A program made the translations under genes and the position numbers. Below the pieces are notes generated by a model, which searched no databases, had not been told where the DNA came from, and saw only the letters and a program-made list of their open reading frames with translations. A stretch of 5,295 nt of DNA from DASPKW01 sp038244055 (GTDB lineage Bacteria; Planctomycetota; Phycisphaerae; Tepidisphaerales; Tepidisphaeraceae), in NCBI GenBank assembly GCA_038244055.1, contig JBBRTW010000483.1, positions 1 through 5,295 of the forward strand. Reading direction: 5' to 3'. Positions 5,186-5,295 of this stretch are shown here, piece after piece; position 1 is the first letter of the stretch; every line of letters begins with the position of its first letter.

Positions 5186-5295
5186 CGCTGGCGGTGACCT
5201 ACTTTCCCTCTGAAGAAGTATCATCGGCCCCGCAGGCTTAACGGCCGTGTTCGGTATGGGAACGGGTGTGACCCTGCGGGTATGGCCACCAGCAA
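5186..5295 (-). rRNA. rrf: 5S ribosomal RNA
   Basis: Read on the minus strand, this is a typical bacterial 5S rRNA of about 108-110 nt. It starts GCTGGTGGCCATA at 5293 and carries the diagnostic CCCGTTCCCATACCGAAC segment (loops B and C). It continues with CCGATGATAC and GAAAGTAGGTCACC and closes with CGCCAGC (5193-5187). The 5' GCTGGTG and 3' CGCCAGC pair as helix I, with one G-U pair. The 5' end is within a base or two of the window edge, so it appears complete or nearly so. 23S rRNA would be expected beyond the right edge. It is convergent with bioD. Confidence 0.95.

Noticed and set aside
1..5295. CRISPR array, tRNA gene, prophage or defence island
   Set aside because: No regularly spaced repeats, no cloverleaf-like sequence with TTCGA-type T-arm context, and no phage or defence gene set was seen; the three hairpins are not regularly spaced.

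Overview
The window is GC-rich and reads like bacterial chromosome from a Planctomycetota-type organism, perhaps in or near Phycisphaerae. This rests on four things: short dispersed hairpins built on CACTGGCA/TGCCAGTG and CATGGGCT/AGCCCATG; a large secreted protein that combines small beta modules with a concanavalin-like and an NPCBM-like domain; a stand-alone GspE/MshEN N-terminal domain; and poor Shine-Dalgarno use. The lineage is an inference from pattern recognition, not a database result.

Layout, left to right: (1) 1-594 (+), the 3' part of a gene for a PD-(D/E)XK nuclease-like protein; (2) 710-1210 (-), a 166-aa protein with two tandem 24-residue MshEN (cyclic-di-GMP-binding type) motifs and no ATPase domain; (3) 1438-2211 (+), a complete endonuclease/exonuclease/phosphatase-family hydrolase; (4) 2237-4117 (-), a 626-aa exported multidomain protein; (5) 4310-5038 (+), dethiobiotin synthase BioD; (6) about 5186-5295 (-), a 5S rRNA gene at the right edge, followed on its own strand by a strong intrinsic terminator (5134-5175). 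The 5S gene is presumably the last gene of an rrn operon that continues beyond the window.

The six genes alternate strictly in strand (+ - + - + -), so there is no operon here and each gene is probably its own transcription unit. Two divergent intergenic regions (1211-1437 and 4118-4309) must carry the promoters for genes 2 to 5. They hold inverted repeats, a tandem 14-nt repeat and dispersed hairpins. No shared pathway is apparent: biotin synthesis, cyclic-di-GMP-type binding, a phosphodiesterase-fold hydrolase and a cell-surface protein look like ordinary housekeeping and accessory neighbours.

I see no convincing new multi-gene system. The points most worth a second look are the orphan MshEN protein, the hairpin family (one copy lies inside the apparent signal-peptide region of the secreted protein), a palindrome containing CCGATAA between genes 2 and 3, and a block (about 650-2215) whose G/C strand bias is opposite to its surroundings regardless of gene direction.
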